Below are positions 7,624 through 15,832 of a stretch of DNA of 64,000 bases, in pieces. A model generated the notes under the pieces. That model was not told the DNA's origin. It saw only the letters and a program-made list of their open reading frames with translations, and did not search any database. Positions within the stretch are counted from its first letter, which is position 1; every line of letters starts with the position of its first letter. Both the position numbers and the translations under genes were made by a program. Source of the DNA: Bacteroidia bacterium (GTDB taxonomy: Bacteria; Bacteroidota; Bacteroidia; NS11-12g; UBA955); the NCBI GenBank assembly GCA_023228875.1, contig JALOAG010000009.1:1-64000 (forward strand), written 5' to 3'.

Positions 7624-7961
7624 ATCGGTAGCTGTTGCACAACTCTCTAAAAAAAGAAAAAAACATCAAAAACGGCTTCATTAGAAGCGTTTTAAGCACA
7701 CTTGTTTTTTCAACTATGCTTTTTAAGTTGGTTTTTTGGGTGGTTTATATAGGAGTTGTGAGCACTGTGATGTAGTCAATAAAAAAACGAAAGGTGTTTT
7801 GCGCGGTTGCCTCTATTTTTTGCATGGTTAGCGCTAATTTAAGACGTTTTACAGCATTTTGTTTTTCATTTTTGGAAAAGTCCTTTTGCAAAAGTAACTT
7901 CTTTAGAATTGCTTAGAAATGAACCAAATGCTTAGTAGAAATTAATAAACTAAGGGAGTTA

Positions 7962-7990
7962 TTAGCCGCACAAAATATTTGTGCGGCTAA
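7962..7990 (-). terminator. Perfect 13-bp hairpin, probable terminator
   Basis: The arms TTAGCCGCACAAA (7962-7974) and TTTGTGCGGCTAA (7978-7990) pair perfectly around a 3-base loop. It sits 18 bases beyond the stop of the minus-strand small secreted protein gene, so it probably ends that transcript. It lacks a clear T tract, and it could also block transcription coming from the island. Confidence 0.6.
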
Positions 7991-8008
7991 CTTTACAATG
8001 GGTTACTA

Positions 8009-8269
8009 TTATTTCTTCTTATCAGAAGTACAACAAGATTTTTTGCTCTTCTTTTTGTCTTTCTTGCTACTACAACAGCCATCTTTTTTGTTTTTGTCAT
8101 CTTTTTTGCAATGGTCGTTGTCTTGTTTTTTTACTGTGTTTTCAGTAGTTGAATTTTCTGAGGTGTTTTCCACTTTTGTATCCTTTTTACTGTCTTTAGG
8201 TGGTTCTTGTGCGTTAATTGCTATAGCAAAGAACATAAGTAGGGCAGCGGAAATAATAAGTTTTTTCAT
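8009..8269 (-). CDS. Small secreted Lys/Cys-rich protein
   Basis: The 86-residue protein has a clear signal peptide (MKKLIISAALLMFFAIAINA, cleavage before QEP). The rest is dominated by Lys, Asp and Ser with no hydrophobic core. The last 35 residues hold one HC and two CC pairs spaced by Lys-rich runs. The residue pattern would allow metal binding or disulfide bonding in the periplasm, but no family is recognised. It is a single-gene unit between the hairpin at 7962 and psd. Real expression is likely because the signal peptide is good, but the function is unknown. Confidence 0.65.
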   Translation of the reverse strand: MKKLIISAALLMFFAIAINAQEPPKDSKKDTKVENTSENSTTENTVKKQDNDHCKKDDKNKKDGCCSSKKDKKKSKKSCCTSDKKK

Positions 8270-8328
8270 AATGTTATTAATTTATATGTTGATATTCTAT
8301 GCAAAGCTAATACCAAAAAACCAATTTA

Positions 8329-8985
8329 TCAAGACAGGAAGGCTATTTTGCTTACTCCGCCTTTTACTTTGTCGCCAATTTTCACATTAATTTTTGTATC
8401 TAATGGCAAAAACAAATCTACCCTTGACCCAAACTTAATAAAGCCCATTTCGTTTGCTTGATTGACTCTTTGCCCCTCTTTTATATACCATTTAATACGC
8501 TTTGCAAGTGCACCGGCAATTTGTCTGAACAACACTTCTTTTCCGCTGTCTGTTTTAATTACAAAAGTCGTTCTTTCATTTTCGGTAGAAGACTTTGGAT
8601 GCCATGCTACCAAATATTTTCCCGGATGATATTTAGCATAAGCAACAACGCCTGAAACCGGGTTGCGGTTGATGTGTACATTAAAGGGAGACATAAAAAC
8701 ACTTACTTGAAGTCTTTTGTCTTTAAAATATTCTGACTCTTCTACCTCCTCTATTACCACTACCTTGCCATCTGCCGGACATACAATAGCATTGTTGTCG
8801 GAGCTTAATGTTCTGATAGGGTTTCTAAAGAATTGAAGCACTATTACAAAGAACACGAGCGACAAGACCTGAATACTCTTTTCAAGCCAATAGGGAACAC
8901 CCAAATAATGTATCCCAGTATTTAACCCTAATAATATGAGGGTTGTTATTAGTAGAATCGTAAAACCTTCTCTGTGAATTCTCAT
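8329..8985 (-). CDS. psd: Phosphatidylserine decarboxylase family protein
   Basis: Psd converts phosphatidylserine to phosphatidylethanolamine at the inner membrane with a self-made pyruvoyl group. The 218-residue protein is the short form common in Bacteroidota: two N-terminal membrane helices, a CPADGKV segment, HINRNPVSG, and the self-cleavage site FGS with Gly186-Ser187. ATG at 8985 is preferred over the TTG at 8994. A TATTTTTG -7 box lies at 9008-9015 on the minus strand, giving a short leader. It could act on archaetidylserine-like lipids in related organisms, but phosphatidylserine is expected here. Confidence 0.9.
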   Translation of the reverse strand: MRIHREGFTILLITTLILLGLNTGIHYLGVPYWLEKSIQVLSLVFFVIVLQFFRNPIRTLSSDNNAIVCPADGKVVVIEEVEESEYFKDKRLQVSVFMSPFNVHINRNPVSGVVAYAKYHPGKYLVAWHPKSSTENERTTFVIKTDSGKEVLFRQIAGALAKRIKWYIKEGQRVNQANEMGFIKFGSRVDLFLPLDTKINVKIGDKVKGGVSKIAFLS

Positions 8986-9007
8986 GATTAACAATAATAA
9001 AGACGCG

Positions 9008-9015
9008 CAAAAATA
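9008..9015 (-). promoter_or_regulatory. -7 promoter box upstream of psd
   Basis: TATTTTTG followed by C fits the Bacteroidota TAnnTTTG consensus. It lies 22 bases before the psd ATG. No good TTTG -33 element is seen at the usual spacing. Confidence 0.4.
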
Positions 9016-9027
9016 GGCTTTTGAAAA

Positions 9028-9597
9028 TTACAGTAAGGTAAAATTATTTTTGAAGATTTTCATTGCAATTGCGAGCAAGATAATACCAAAGAACTTTCTC
9101 ACAACCATTAAACCACCCTTGCCCAGAGCCTTTTCTATTCTTTGTGTAGATTGCAAGACGATATAGATAACCAGCAAGTTTATTACAATACCTATCAAAA
9201 TACTGTTAAACTGAAAATCTGCCTTCAGCGACATTACGGTTGTTAAAGTACCGGAACCGGCAATTAACGGGAATGCAATTGGAACAATACTTCCTGTTTT
9301 AGCGTCCACATCATTTTTGAACAGTTCTATTCCTAACACCATCTCCAAACCAATAATGAAGATTACAATTGAACCGGCTAACGCAAAGGAATGTATATCT
9401 ACACTGAGCAATGCTAAAAATTGCTCCCCAAAAAACAAAAATGCAAACATTAACAAACCTGAAACCAAGGTAGCTGTTTTGCTTTGAATATGTCCTAACT
9501 TCTCTCGTAAATTGATTATAATTGGCACCGAACCTATTACATCAATGACAGCAAAAAGCGTAAAGGTAACTGTAAGTATTTCTTTGAAATCAAGCAT
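9028..9597 (-). CDS. MarC family integral membrane protein
   Basis: The 189-residue protein has six predicted membrane helices and the MarC-family opening, in which a helix carrying FAVIDVIGSVPI is followed by a short loop, with a GSGTL motif in the middle. MarC proteins were once linked to multiple antibiotic resistance, but that role was not upheld and their substrate is unknown. It sits upstream of psd on the same strand with a 42-base gap that contains the psd promoter box, so the two are probably transcribed separately. Confidence 0.85.
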   Translation of the reverse strand: MLDFKEILTVTFTLFAVIDVIGSVPIIINLREKLGHIQSKTATLVSGLLMFAFLFFGEQFLALLSVDIHSFALAGSIVIFIIGLEMVLGIELFKNDVDAKTGSIVPIAFPLIAGSGTLTTVMSLKADFQFNSILIGIVINLLVIYIVLQSTQRIEKALGKGGLMVVRKFFGIILLAIAMKIFKNNFTLL

Positions 9598-9846
9598 AAA
9601 ATGATGTGTAAATCAACGTGCAAAACAAGGTGTTTTTTTGTAATATTCTGTGGTGGAAAGTGCGTTTTTTAACGGATGTTTATTTTGTTTTATAATTGGG
9701 TTAAACCAAAATCAGGTTTGATTCTTTGACCTATAAACGTTTTAAAGAATAGACCTAAAACCATATAGATAATCACCATGTTACAGAAAGATTTTTTGTA
9801 AAATTTCTTTGCCACTTCTTTGTAGTAGTCATGTTACTTTGTACCC

Positions 9847-11193
9847 ATGTTACAAGAAGGGGTCATCATTGCACTTTCGACAGCAGGCAATCGCTCGGCA
9901 ATACATGTTATTCGTATGTCGGGCGGAGGGTGTATAGAATTGCTAGAAAAAATATTTGTTGGAAAAAAACTTGCAAACATTCAAACCAATTCAATGGTTT
10001 ATGGCAAAATTGTTTATCAAGACGAAGAGATTGATGAAGTGGTTGTTTCTGTTTTCAAATCACCACATTCATTTACAAAAGAAGATGTAGTTGAAATCAG
10101 TTGTCATGGTTCCCCTTTTATCAGTCAAAGAATCATTGATATTCTGATAGAACTTGGAGCAAAGCCTGCGCTGCCGGGAGAGTTTACCCAAAGAGCTTAT
10201 CTGAACGGACGTTTTGACTTAGCACAAGCAGAAGCAGTTGCTGATTTGATAAATGCAGAATCTGAACAAGCCCGTAAAATTGCTTTTTCTCAGTTGAAAG
10301 GCGAAGTTTCTAACCAAATTGAAATTATTAGAGAAACGCTGTTGGAATTTCTCTCTTTGTTAGAACTTGAACTTGACTTCGCAGAAGAAGATGTTGAATT
10401 TGCTAATAGAGAGCAATTGATGGAAAGAATCAATAAAGCAGAACGTTATATTCAAAAACTCATCCAATCTTTTGGCTCGGGAAACGCCATAAAAAAAGGT
10501 ATTCCGCTTGTAATTGCCGGAAAACCAAATGCCGGTAAATCAACGCTGCTTAATCGGCTTTTAAATGAAGACAGGGCGATTGTTTCTGACATTGCAGGCA
10601 CTACAAGAGATACAATAGAAGAGAGTTTTTTATTTAATAATCTACAGTTTCGTTTGATTGATACTGCAGGAATTAGACATGACACAGAATCTGAAATTGA
10701 GAAACTTGGCATTGAAAGAACCTTGGAAAAAATTGAAAAAGCAGAAATAGTTTTCTATTTGGTTGATGCAAGGCATATTGATGAAGCAGAGGAAGAAATT
10801 TTACAACTTCAACCCCATCTAAACAAAATCATTTGGGTACTTAACAAAAGCGAGTTTTTAGAAAACAATATCAAACTACCTCCCCAAGATTGGGTAAAAA
10901 TATCGGCAAAGTCCGGAAGTATTGAACCCTTGTTGAACAAACTCAAAGACTTTAGCAACAACAAATACCTTAGCAATGATATTACTATTTCCAACACTCG
11001 ACATTTAGCTGCTCTTAAAGACTCTTTACAATCAATTCAGAATTCAAAAAAGAGTTTGTCTGAAGGACTTTCTGGCGAAATCGTAGTATTTGAACTGAAA
11101 ACAGCACTGGAACAACTCGGGACAATCACAGGTCGAATCACCAATAATGACGTGCTTTCATCAATCTTTTCCAAGTTTTGTATCGGAAAGTAA
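9847..11193 (+). CDS. mnmE: tRNA-5-carboxymethylaminomethyl-2-thiouridine GTPase MnmE
   Basis: MnmE works with MnmG to add the carboxymethylaminomethyl group to U34 of several tRNAs. The 448-residue protein has the N-terminal folate-binding domain, an inserted GTPase domain with P-loop GKPNAGKS (225-232), the AGTTRDT switch and DTAG, and the C-terminal CIGK whose Cys445 is needed for modification. All parts are intact. It stands alone between MarC and the aldehyde dehydrogenase. An imperfect -7-like TACTTTG ends 6 bases before the ATG, suggesting a leaderless or nearly leaderless mRNA. Confidence 0.96.
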   Translation: MLQEGVIIALSTAGNRSAIHVIRMSGGGCIELLEKIFVGKKLANIQTNSMVYGKIVYQDEEIDEVVVSVFKSPHSFTKEDVVEISCHGSPFISQRIIDILIELGAKPALPGEFTQRAYLNGRFDLAQAEAVADLINAESEQARKIAFSQLKGEVSNQIEIIRETLLEFLSLLELELDFAEEDVEFANREQLMERINKAERYIQKLIQSFGSGNAIKKGIPLVIAGKPNAGKSTLLNRLLNEDRAIVSDIAGTTRDTIEESFLFNNLQFRLIDTAGIRHDTESEIEKLGIERTLEKIEKAEIVFYLVDARHIDEAEEEILQLQPHLNKIIWVLNKSEFLENNIKLPPQDWVKISAKSGSIEPLLNKLKDFSNNKYLSNDITISNTRHLAALKDSLQSIQNSKKSLSEGLSGEIVVFELKTALEQLGTITGRITNNDVLSSIFSKFCIGK

Positions 11194-11362
11194 GTTTCAC
11201 TTATACCGTGTCTTTTAACGATATTGCCCCATCTGAGGTATTCATACTTTTAGGTATGTAGAAAATGACACACTAAAGTCAGTACATAAAATAAGCTGAG
11301 AAGTAAGTACACTATACGACTTTGTTTGTCCAAAAATTATAAATACCACCTTTGTCTTTTTA

Positions 11363-11370
11363 TACCTTTG
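11363..11370 (+). promoter_or_regulatory. -7 promoter box upstream of the aldehyde dehydrogenase
   Basis: TACCTTTG followed by C fits TAnnTTTG. It lies 41 bases before the chosen ATG at 11412. The -33 region is not obvious. Confidence 0.4.
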
Positions 11371-11411
11371 CGGAGCTATTAAATAAATAGCACCATTATT
11401 TGCAGTTTATC

Positions 11412-12731
11412 ATGTCAATCGAGTATATATCAACAGAAGAAGCTTTCAATAAAATCGAAAAAGCAAAGCAAGTTTATGAAAGGCATCGTGCCCAATTTCA
11501 CAATAGACCCATAAAAGCCATTAGAAAAGCCGCAGAAATTTTACTTGCCAATAAAAAAGAGTTTGCCAAAACCCTTTCTTCTGAAATGGGAAAACCGGTT
11601 TCAGAAGCAATAGCAGAGATTGAAAAATGTGCATTAAACTGCAATTATTATGCGGATAACTGCAATGATTTCTTAAAAGACAGAGAATATTCTACAGAGA
11701 ATTACGATGCCATTGTGCGTTATGAGCCAATGGGAGTTATCTTGGGAATTATGCCGTGGAATTTTCCTTTTTGGCAAGTTTTTAGGTTTGCCGTTCCCAC
11801 AATTCTGGCTGGCAATACGGTTTTAATCAAACATGCGGACAATGTTCCTCAATGTGCAAGGTTGCTGGAAGAAATCTTTATTAAATCAGGTTTTGAAGTA
11901 GGTGTATATCAAAATTTACCCCTTGAAGAGAAAAACGTAGTTCATGTAATAGAACACCCGGCAGTCAAAGCAGTTTCATTGACAGGTAGTGAAAAGGCAG
12001 GTTCGATTGTAGCGGCACAGGCTGCAAAAGTGATTAAAAAATCAGTGTTAGAACTGGGCGGAAGCAATGCTTTTATAGTTTTAGACGATGCCGACTTGGA
12101 CAGTACCATAGAAAAGGCAGTCAATGCAAGGTACAGAAATGCGGGACAGAGCTGTATTGCAGCCAAAAGATTCTTAGTTCAAGAAGGAATTTATAATGCA
12201 TTTTTAGAGGGGTTTTCTGCAAAAGTACAAGAACTTAAAATGGGAGACCCGCTTGATCCGGAAACCGATATTGGACCTTTGGCAAGGGTCGATTTGGCTA
12301 TAAAACTCGAAACACAAGTAAACCAATCGGTGAATATGGGTGCCAAGGTTTATATTGGAGGACACAGGGGCGACAGATTTTTTGAACCCACTATTCTCAC
12401 AGATGTAACACCGGAAATGCCGGTTTTTAAAGAAGAAACATTTGGACCGGTTGCAGCTGTCATTAAGTTTAGAAACTTTGACGAGGCAATTAAACTAAGT
12501 AATCAAACCGACTTTGGGCTTGGCGTATCAATCTGCACTAAGAATGTAAAAGAATATGCTCAATTTTCACATTTGTTCGAAGAAGGAGCCGTATTTTTCA
12601 ACCAATTAGTGCGCTCAGACCCTAAACTTCCGTTTGGAGGAGTAAAACATTCCGGTTTTGGCAGAGAATTGTCAGAAGAGGGAATCAAAGAGTTTGTCAA
12701 TATCAAGACAATCTTTTTTTCTAAGATTTAA
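11412..12731 (+). CDS. NAD(P)-dependent aldehyde dehydrogenase (succinate-semialdehyde type)
   Basis: The 439-residue enzyme is the short form of the aldehyde dehydrogenase superfamily, most like succinate-semialdehyde dehydrogenases. It oxidises an aldehyde to an acid. The general base Glu214 in LELGG and the nucleophile Cys248 in GQSC are spaced as expected, and the MPWNFPFW and ETFGP motifs are present. ATG at 11412 is used; a TTG four codons upstream is the only longer option. The exact aldehyde cannot be told from sequence. Aconitase follows 134 bases later on the same strand with its own promoter box. Confidence 0.88.
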   Translation: MSIEYISTEEAFNKIEKAKQVYERHRAQFHNRPIKAIRKAAEILLANKKEFAKTLSSEMGKPVSEAIAEIEKCALNCNYYADNCNDFLKDREYSTENYDAIVRYEPMGVILGIMPWNFPFWQVFRFAVPTILAGNTVLIKHADNVPQCARLLEEIFIKSGFEVGVYQNLPLEEKNVVHVIEHPAVKAVSLTGSEKAGSIVAAQAAKVIKKSVLELGGSNAFIVLDDADLDSTIEKAVNARYRNAGQSCIAAKRFLVQEGIYNAFLEGFSAKVQELKMGDPLDPETDIGPLARVDLAIKLETQVNQSVNMGAKVYIGGHRGDRFFEPTILTDVTPEMPVFKEETFGPVAAVIKFRNFDEAIKLSNQTDFGLGVSICTKNVKEYAQFSHLFEEGAVFFNQLVRSDPKLPFGGVKHSGFGRELSEEGIKEFVNIKTIFFSKI

Positions 12732-12813
12732 ACAAATTGAAAATAAGGTTATGTAGAATCTTTTTAATTAACGTTTAGAGCGAAATCAACCCGTCAAAGA
12801 GAACAAAAATCAA

Positions 12814-12821
12814 TACATTTG
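12814..12821 (+). promoter_or_regulatory. -7 promoter box upstream of acnA
   Basis: TACATTTG followed by C fits TAnnTTTG and lies 44 bases before the acnA ATG. The -33 element is not clear. Confidence 0.4.
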
Positions 12822-12865
12822 CAACCCCATAACAAAGTTAGACACCAATTAAATATTATAGTAAA

Positions 12866-15640
12866 ATGAGTACCAAAAAACCCATAGCAGTTAAAACAAT
12901 CAATGTCAATGGCAAAACTTATAACTATTGTTCATTAAAAGATCTACCACAGGGTAGTGTTGAGCATTTACCATTCAGTATCAGAATTTTACTTGAAAAC
13001 GTATTAAGAAATTATGATGCATTCAGTATCACAGACGACCATGTAAATACACTCGCAAAATGGACACCGGAGCCTAATGATAAGGACATTCCCTTTATGC
13101 CTGCACGTATCTTGATGCAAGACTTTACAGGTGTGCCTGCTGTAGTAGATATGGCTTCTCTCAGAGCTGAATATGTAAGACATGGGAAAGACGGACAAAA
13201 AATCAATCCGGCAATCCCTGTGGATTTGGTTATAGACCACTCGGTGCAAGTAGATTATTATGGAACAGATTATTCCTATGACAAAAATGTTGAATTAGAA
13301 TTTGAACGCAACCAAGAACGCTATGAATTGTTAAAATGGGCTCAAAAAGGATTGAAGAACTTTACAGTTGTTCCTCCCGGAATGGGGATTTGCCACCAAG
13401 TAAATCTTGAATACCTGGCAAAAGGCATTACAGAGAGAGAAGGATGGTTGTTCCCTGATACCTTAGTAGGAACAGACTCACACACACCTATGGTAAATGG
13501 AATTGGAGTAATTGCGTGGGGTGTGGGAGGAATTGAAGCCGAAGCTGCAATGCTCGGACAACCCATTTTCTTTACTTGTCCCGAAGTTGTAGGTCTCAAA
13601 CTCACAGGAAAAATCCCTGAAGCGTGTACTGCTACTGACTTAGTCCTATCTATCACCAGAACATTACGCGATACAGGTGTAGTAGGTAAGTTTGTTGAAG
13701 TTTTTGGTGACGGATTAAACAACCTGACTGTTACAGACCGTGCGACAATTGGAAACATGTCTCCTGAATTTGGTTGTACCGTAACTTATTTCCCTATTGA
13801 TGACAGAACGCTTGAATATATGCGTACTACTAACCGAAGCGAGGAACAAATTAAGATTGTTGAAACTTACTGCAAAGAAAACCTGCTTTGGAGAACAGGT
13901 CATGAAAATATTAAATACTCTACAGTGGTAGAACTTGATTTGTCAACGCTCGAACCTACAGTGTCGGGTCCAAAACGCCCTCAAGACAAGATTTTTGTTA
14001 AAGATCTTAAAAAACAGTTTGCATCATTATTAGAAAAAGAATTTAACAGAGACTATACAGAATTAGACAAAAGAAAAGAGTGTGCTTGGTTGACAGACGG
14101 AGGCTCTGGAACAGAATTTACATTCGGGAAAATACCTGTTGAGAGCGAATCCCACATGACAGTAGTGAAGGAAGGACTTAAATCAGTCAGAATCAAACAA
14201 AAAAACAAAGAGTTTATTCTAAGCGATGGAAGTGTAGTTATTGCTGCTATTACAAGTTGTACTAACACCTCAAACCCTGCTGTAATGATTGGTGCAGGTC
14301 TGTTGGCTAGAAATGCCGTAGAAAAAGGTTTGAGAACAAAAGAGTGGGTTAAAACCTCGCTTGCTCCGGGTTCTAAAGTAGTAACTCAATATTTGGAACG
14401 TTCCGGTTTAAACCAACATTTAGATGCATTGAGATTCCATACTGTTGGATATGGATGTACATCATGTATCGGTAATTCAGGTCCTCTTCCTCCACATATT
14501 GCAGAAGCAGTTGACAAAGGCGAACTTGTTGTTGCATCTGTTCTTTCGGGAAATAGGAACTTTGAAGCAAGGGTTCATCCACAGGTTAAAATGAATTTCC
14601 TCATGTCTCCAATGTTGGTTGTTGCTTATGCATTGGTGGGAAGGGTAGATATTGACTTGATTAACGACCCAATTGACTTTGATCCTAATGGAAGTCCTGT
14701 ATATCTCAGGGATATTTGGCCAAGCAGAGAGGAGATTGTTAACACCATCAATGAATGTGTTAAACAAAGTGATTTTAAAGAAGTCTATGATGTGATTTTT
14801 GACGGCTCAACCGATTGGCAAAACTTAGAGGTTAACCTTGATGAAAGCTATAATTGGAATGAGAAATCAACTTATATCAAAGAAGCTCCTTTCTTCGAAA
14901 ATCTTAAAGTCACTCCGGAGCCGGTGAAGGATATTACCGGGGCAAGAGTTCTTTTATATTTGGGCGATTCAGTAACTACGGACCATATTTCTCCTGCGGG
15001 ATCGTTTAAAGACATCAGTGCAGCCGGTAAATATTTGATTGAACACGGTGTACAAAAAGCAGACTTTAACTCTTATGGCTCAAGACGTGGAAACCATGAA
15101 GTGATGATGCGCGGAACTTTTGCCAATGTGCGTATTAAAAACAAGATTTCATCTAAAGAAGGAGGATATAGCAAACATTTGCCGAGTGGAGTTGAAGAAA
15201 CTGTGTATGATGTAGCAATGCAATATCAAAAAACAAATACTCCCTTGGTTATTTTGGCAGGAAAAGAATATGGCTCCGGTTCTTCAAGGGATTGGGCTGC
15301 TAAAGGAACATTCCTTTTAGGAGTACATGCTGTTATTGCAGAGAGTTACGAACGTATTCACCGTAGTAACTTGGTTGGAATGGGTGTTGCTCCTTTAGTA
15401 TTCACCGATGGTCAAAATGCACAAAGCCTTGGATTAGATGGTACAGAAACATTTGATATTAAAGGGCTGGCTGATAATTTAACTCCTCACAAGGTATTAG
15501 ATGTTACAGCTACACACCCAAGCGGAAAAGTTACTAATTTCAAAGTGAAATCACGTATAGATTCTGCTATTGAGATTGAGTACTATAAAAACAATGGTAT
15601 TCTACAGTATGTGCTGAGAAATTATCTTAAAGAAAACTAA
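12866..15640 (+). CDS. acnA: Aconitate hydratase AcnA
   Basis: AcnA interconverts citrate and isocitrate in the TCA cycle. The 924-residue protein has the IRP/AcnA layout, with GTDSHTPM in domain 1, the three [4Fe-4S] ligands Cys465, Cys531 and Cys534 (CTNTSNP and GYGCTSC), and the GSSRDWAAKG loop in the C-terminal swivel domain that binds substrate. It is a full-length single-gene unit with its own -7 box upstream and a strong terminator 13 bases downstream. A regulatory RNA-binding role when the cluster is lost is known for the family but not visible here. Confidence 0.97.
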   Translation: MSTKKPIAVKTINVNGKTYNYCSLKDLPQGSVEHLPFSIRILLENVLRNYDAFSITDDHVNTLAKWTPEPNDKDIPFMPARILMQDFTGVPAVVDMASLRAEYVRHGKDGQKINPAIPVDLVIDHSVQVDYYGTDYSYDKNVELEFERNQERYELLKWAQKGLKNFTVVPPGMGICHQVNLEYLAKGITEREGWLFPDTLVGTDSHTPMVNGIGVIAWGVGGIEAEAAMLGQPIFFTCPEVVGLKLTGKIPEACTATDLVLSITRTLRDTGVVGKFVEVFGDGLNNLTVTDRATIGNMSPEFGCTVTYFPIDDRTLEYMRTTNRSEEQIKIVETYCKENLLWRTGHENIKYSTVVELDLSTLEPTVSGPKRPQDKIFVKDLKKQFASLLEKEFNRDYTELDKRKECAWLTDGGSGTEFTFGKIPVESESHMTVVKEGLKSVRIKQKNKEFILSDGSVVIAAITSCTNTSNPAVMIGAGLLARNAVEKGLRTKEWVKTSLAPGSKVVTQYLERSGLNQHLDALRFHTVGYGCTSCIGNSGPLPPHIAEAVDKGELVVASVLSGNRNFEARVHPQVKMNFLMSPMLVVAYALVGRVDIDLINDPIDFDPNGSPVYLRDIWPSREEIVNTINECVKQSDFKEVYDVIFDGSTDWQNLEVNLDESYNWNEKSTYIKEAPFFENLKVTPEPVKDITGARVLLYLGDSVTTDHISPAGSFKDISAAGKYLIEHGVQKADFNSYGSRRGNHEVMMRGTFANVRIKNKISSKEGGYSKHLPSGVEETVYDVAMQYQKTNTPLVILAGKEYGSGSSRDWAAKGTFLLGVHAVIAESYERIHRSNLVGMGVAPLVFTDGQNAQSLGLDGTETFDIKGLADNLTPHKVLDVTATHPSGKVTNFKVKSRIDSAIEIEYYKNNGILQYVLRNYLKEN

Positions 15641-15653
15641 ATCATTTTTTATG

Positions 15654-15684
15654 AGAGGGCTTTTTTTAAAGCCCTCTTTTTTTG
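15654..15684 (+). terminator. Rho-independent terminator after acnA
   Basis: AGAGGGC (15654-15660) pairs with GCCCTCT (15671-15677), the stem extends through flanking T/A pairs, and a run of eight T follows. Confidence 0.85.
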
Positions 15685-15832
15685 TTTTCTCAATTGTATA
15701 ATATTCAATGCAAAATGTTGCATTTGTGGATACTAAGTGCGTTTGGCAAATGCCCAATATGAGTACACAATAAAATAATGGCTCTATTTTTGAACTTCTG
15801 TTTTGAAAACAGATTTAATTAATAAACCCAAA

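Larger units (their letters stand above)
108..7643. mobile_element. Putative mobile defence/stress island
   Basis: The block carries eight accessory genes (TerY-like triad, DUF4407, DUF4236, DUF6804-like, AbiE-type pair) and is bounded by inverted copies of a composite motif. GTTGTGCAACAG at 108-119 pairs with CTGTTGCACAAC at 7632-7643, and the 15-mer at 204-218 pairs with 7609-7623. T-poor non-coding DNA sits just inside both ends. All genes point the same way, and neighbouring genes from 8009 on are ordinary chromosome. No transposase, integrase or target duplication was found, so the mechanism is unknown and the outer limits are approximate. Confidence 0.5.
7416..8008. other. Gene-free right end of the island and junction
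   Basis: Up to about 7623 the plus strand is T-poor (about 2 T in the 70 bases 7541-7610) and contains words also found at the left end. The inverted boundary motif follows at 7609-7643. From there to 8008 the sequence is ordinary AT-rich DNA with a weak inverted repeat (7669-7693) and a strong hairpin at 7962-7990. An 84-codon frame over the T-poor part and a 49-codon minus-strand frame (7745-7891) were seen and not called. Confidence 0.55.

Noticed and set aside
7396..7650. 84-codon plus-strand reading frame after the toxin gene
   Set aside because: Same T-poor cause; it starts inside the toxin gene and runs through the boundary motif.
1..7650. Island as an ordinary transposon with target duplication
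   Set aside because: No transposase gene and no matching short direct repeats outside the inverted motifs were found.
7669..7693. Inverted repeat AAAACGGCTTC/GAAGCGTTTT
   Set aside because: It has a bulge and no T tract; too weak to call a terminator.
7745..7891. 49-codon minus-strand frame with a TACTTTTGC box at its start
   Set aside because: It needs a TTG start lying within the box itself, and no family is recognised. It could be a remnant of a gene cut by the island, but the evidence is too thin.
9831..10034. 67-codon frame at the start of mnmE
   Set aside because: It lies within mnmE in another frame and has no family resemblance.
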